A DNA stretch of 14,191 nucleotides, taken from the NCBI GenBank assembly GCA_009705865.1, contig WLSJ01000033.1, positions 1 to 14,191 of the forward strand. The letters run 5' to 3'. Positions 12,274 to 14,191 of this stretch are shown here, piece after piece. Source of the stretch: Actinomycetota bacterium. GTDB taxonomy: Bacteria; Actinomycetota; Acidimicrobiia; Acidimicrobiales; Ilumatobacteraceae. How positions within the stretch are numbered: the first letter of the stretch is position 1; each line of letters starts with the position of its first letter. The translations under genes and the position numbers were made by a program. The notes below the pieces were generated by a model. It was not told where the DNA came from, did not search any database, and saw only the letters and a list, made by a program, of their open reading frames with translations.

Positions 12274-13236
12274 ATGGCAAGCGCGTCTTCGAAACTCATC
12301 GTGAATTCCGCAGAGCGAATGCTGAATCTCGTTGCTTTGCTCACCGAGTCAAATCGTCCACTGACCCTGGAAGATATTGGCAATTACATGGTGAATCAGT
12401 ACCCGGAAAAAGCCGAAGCACGGCGAACAGCGTTTGAGCGCGACAAGAAATCTCTTCGCAAACTTGGTGTACCCATCACGATGCAAGTACTCGGCGGAAA
12501 CGATGCTGGTAAGACCGCATATTCCATTGATCGTGCCGAATACAAACTCATCAACTTTGATCTCACTGAAGATGAATTATCGGCGTTGCAGCAAGCAGCT
12601 GTATTAGTTCAAATCGATACGCAATGGGGCAAGCAGGCCGTTCAGTGGCTTGGTGGCGACATTATTGATTCCCCTTCACCAACTGTTGCTCATGTTGATG
12701 CTCGGTCACAAGAACTGCCACAGTTGTGGTTAGCAATTGCAAAAAACTGTGTCCTCAATTTTTCGTACCGTGGACGAGTTCGCAATGTTCATCCGTATGG
12801 CCTTATTTCTCGGAACGGATTTTGGTATCTCATTGCTTTTGATACGGAAAAGTCGTCTCAAGTCACGTATCGGGTTGATCGGTTTGAGGGCAGTGCAACA
12901 GTGGGTGCGCCGGGAGCTTTTGTTCGGCCGTCAGATTTTGAACTTGAAAATGCATTCGAACGTGATGCAAAAGAGTTTCCGGGAGTAGTTAATGAACTAG
13001 CTGTGGTTCGACTTGATCGCCGTATCGCCCCTGGTGTTGTTCGCGAATTAGGTGAAGACGTTGTGGTTGCTACGCGTTCAGATGGCTCAGTCGAAGTTGA
13101 AGTGTCGTGTGGGAATAGGGTCGCGTTTCGCTCGTGGCTCTATGCAATGGTTGATCGTGCAGAAGTAATTTCGCCAGAATCGGTGCGAAATGAAATCATC
13201 GCTGATCTCGAACGCTTGGCAGGGGGCACTTCATGA
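12274..13236 (+). CDS. pafB: PafB-like WYL-domain transcriptional regulator
   Basis: A 320-residue regulator. A winged helix-turn-helix spans about residues 10-90 (NSAERMLNLVALLTE, RRTAFERDKKSLRKLGVP), followed by a connecting region (LTEDELSALQQAAV at 97-110). The WYL domain follows, with NFSYRGR at 162-168, FWYLIAFD at 183-190 and YRVDRFEG at 199-206, and then a C-terminal extension typical of these proteins (about 235-318). In mycobacteria PafB and PafC form a complex that activates the main LexA/RecA-independent DNA damage response; the WYL domain is thought to sense a nucleic acid signal. Its stop overlaps the start of the next gene by four bases (ATGA), as is usual for this pair. The proteasome genes often found near pafBC are not in the window. 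PafB is preferred because of the pair; a generic WYL regulator is the alternative. Confidence 0.85.
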   Translation: MASASSKLIVNSAERMLNLVALLTESNRPLTLEDIGNYMVNQYPEKAEARRTAFERDKKSLRKLGVPITMQVLGGNDAGKTAYSIDRAEYKLINFDLTEDELSALQQAAVLVQIDTQWGKQAVQWLGGDIIDSPSPTVAHVDARSQELPQLWLAIAKNCVLNFSYRGRVRNVHPYGLISRNGFWYLIAFDTEKSSQVTYRVDRFEGSATVGAPGAFVRPSDFELENAFERDAKEFPGVVNELAVVRLDRRIAPGVVRELGEDVVVATRSDGSVEVEVSCGNRVAFRSWLYAMVDRAEVISPESVRNEIIADLERLAGGTS

Positions 13237-14189
13237 GCGCAAAACGAGGCCCTCGCTCTTCAGAGATTCGTGTCAGTGGTTTATTGCGAATGTTGCCGTG
13301 GCTCATGAAACACGAGCGTGTATCTGTGGCCAGCATGGCTGCACAGTTTGATATGTCAGAGTCGGATCTGATTGAAGATATTGAAATGGCGTCAATGTGC
13401 GGAGTTCCTCCGTATACGCCTTTTGAACTGACTGATATCTACATCGATGAGGGATACATCTTTGTTGGCGCCAATAAGCGGTTTGAACGCAACTTGGAAT
13501 TGACATCTTCAGAAGCGTTCGGCTTGAGTCTCATGGCTGCAGCAGCGAGGGAACTACCTGGCTTCAATCGGGGCAAAGAACTCAAGAGTGCTGTCAAGAA
13601 GCTGCGTAAAGTTCTGGGCGAAGGAATCGTAGATGTCGACATTGAATCACCAGTGTTTTTGCCAATTGTTACCGATGCAGCTTCAACAGGTCAGCGACTG
13701 AGAATTACTTATTGGACTCCGGCACGTAATGAAGTGTCTGAACGCACGGTGACCGTACGAACAGTATTTGTTGATCGTGGACATTGGTACATACAAGCAG
13801 ACGATGATGCGTCGAATGATTCTCGGCATTTCCGAGTTGATCGTATTCGTTCGGTGACGCCATTAGATGAGTTCGTGTCGGTGTCCAATATCGCCGTACA
13901 AATTCCTACCTGGTTTTCTGATGCATCTGGAAGCGTGGTAGTTACCGCTGAAGTTGCAGCATCTGCGGCTTGGGTGGTGGAAACGTATCCGTGCACTGTG
14001 CGTGAAGAGCGCCCTGATGGTTCATTCGTGATTGACATTGTTGTCAACAGTGAACATTGGCTGGGCCGCTTACTGCTGCGTGCTGAAGGGTCTATTCGAG
14101 TTGTGTCTCCGCCAGAATTAGCAACGCTTCAAGCGCGCACGGCTGAAAGTGTATTAGCCCGTTATCGGGCGAACAGTTCTGCCACCTGA
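13233..14189 (+). CDS. pafC: PafC-like WYL-domain transcriptional regulator
   Basis: A 318-residue regulator that follows pafB with a four-base ATGA overlap, implying translational coupling. Its N-terminal helix-turn-helix region (about 13-60: RVSGLLRMLPWLMKHERVS, VASMAAQFDMSESDLIEDIE) is more diverged than that of its partner, as known for PafC. A middle region with LTSSEAFGLSLMAAAARELPG (90-110) and the KELKSAVKKLRKVLG helix leads to the WYL domain: RITYWTPARNE at 157-167, GHWYIQADDDA at 183-193 and FRVDRIRSV at 200-208, with a C-terminal extension to the stop two bases before the window ends. It is expected to act with the preceding protein as one DNA-damage activator. The gene is complete. 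What follows is not visible. Confidence 0.85.
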   Translation: MSAKRGPRSSEIRVSGLLRMLPWLMKHERVSVASMAAQFDMSESDLIEDIEMASMCGVPPYTPFELTDIYIDEGYIFVGANKRFERNLELTSSEAFGLSLMAAAARELPGFNRGKELKSAVKKLRKVLGEGIVDVDIESPVFLPIVTDAASTGQRLRITYWTPARNEVSERTVTVRTVFVDRGHWYIQADDDASNDSRHFRVDRIRSVTPLDEFVSVSNIAVQIPTWFSDASGSVVVTAEVAASAAWVVETYPCTVREERPDGSFVIDIVVNSEHWLGRLLLRAEGSIRVVSPPELATLQARTAESVLARYRANSSAT

Positions 14190-14191
14190 TC

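Overview
The window looks like ordinary chromosomal core sequence from an actinobacterium of moderate GC content, most likely one of the Acidimicrobiia or a similar aquatic lineage. This is inferred from the paired WYL-domain regulators of PafB/PafC type, the L,D-transpeptidase with a Thr/Pro-rich tail, the Ppx/GppA and BioY sequences, the promoter style, and the frequent lack of Shine-Dalgarno sequences. The species cannot be named from the sequence alone. Genes are tightly packed and no gap reaches 300 bases. I found no insertion sequence, integrase, attachment site, CRISPR array, origin or rRNA, and no convincing intrinsic terminator.

Layout: (1) 3-398 is the C-terminal end of a gene that starts before the window, probably a secreted surface protein. 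(2) 411-1430 (minus) is a stand-alone RecB/Cas4-like PD-(D/E)XK nuclease with the residues for a 4Fe-4S cluster. Its start overlaps the start of a divergent small uncharacterised gene (1421-1795). (3) 1806-1892 is tRNA-Leu(UAA). It is followed after 16 bases by an enolase-superfamily OSBS/NSAR gene (menC-like, 1909-3021) and then an M20 metallopeptidase (3042-4190). (4) On the minus strand, a four-helix membrane protein (5460-5864) lies just upstream of an E. coli-type long argG (4130-5455), whose end overlaps the M20 gene by 61 bases. (5) On the plus strand are a family 2 glycosyltransferase (5927-6670) and an L,D-transpeptidase (6715-7791). The latter meets a minus-strand Ppx/GppA phosphatase gene (7788-9332) at a shared palindromic TTAA double stop. 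(6) From 9398 to the end runs a plus-strand series: bioY, a TetR regulator, pgi, pafB-like and pafC-like.

How the genes may work together: most serve housekeeping metabolism (arginine synthesis, glycolysis/gluconeogenesis, biotin uptake, possibly menaquinone), envelope building (glycosyltransferase, L,D-transpeptidase) and stress control (Ppx/GppA for polyphosphate/(p)ppGpp, PafBC for DNA damage). The most interesting pairing is the OSBS/NSAR enzyme with the M20 hydrolase. It resembles the known pairing of N-succinylamino-acid racemase with a desuccinylase for turning D- into L-amino acids, so this 'menC' may not act only, or at all, in menaquinone synthesis.

A recurring structural signal is a TAnnnT hexamer 6-9 bases before the start codon of seven genes that lack a clear Shine-Dalgarno. 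This fits leaderless transcripts. The clear Shine-Dalgarno (GGAGG) is on the OSBS/NSAR gene, which lies directly behind the tRNA and cannot be leaderless if read from the tRNA promoter.
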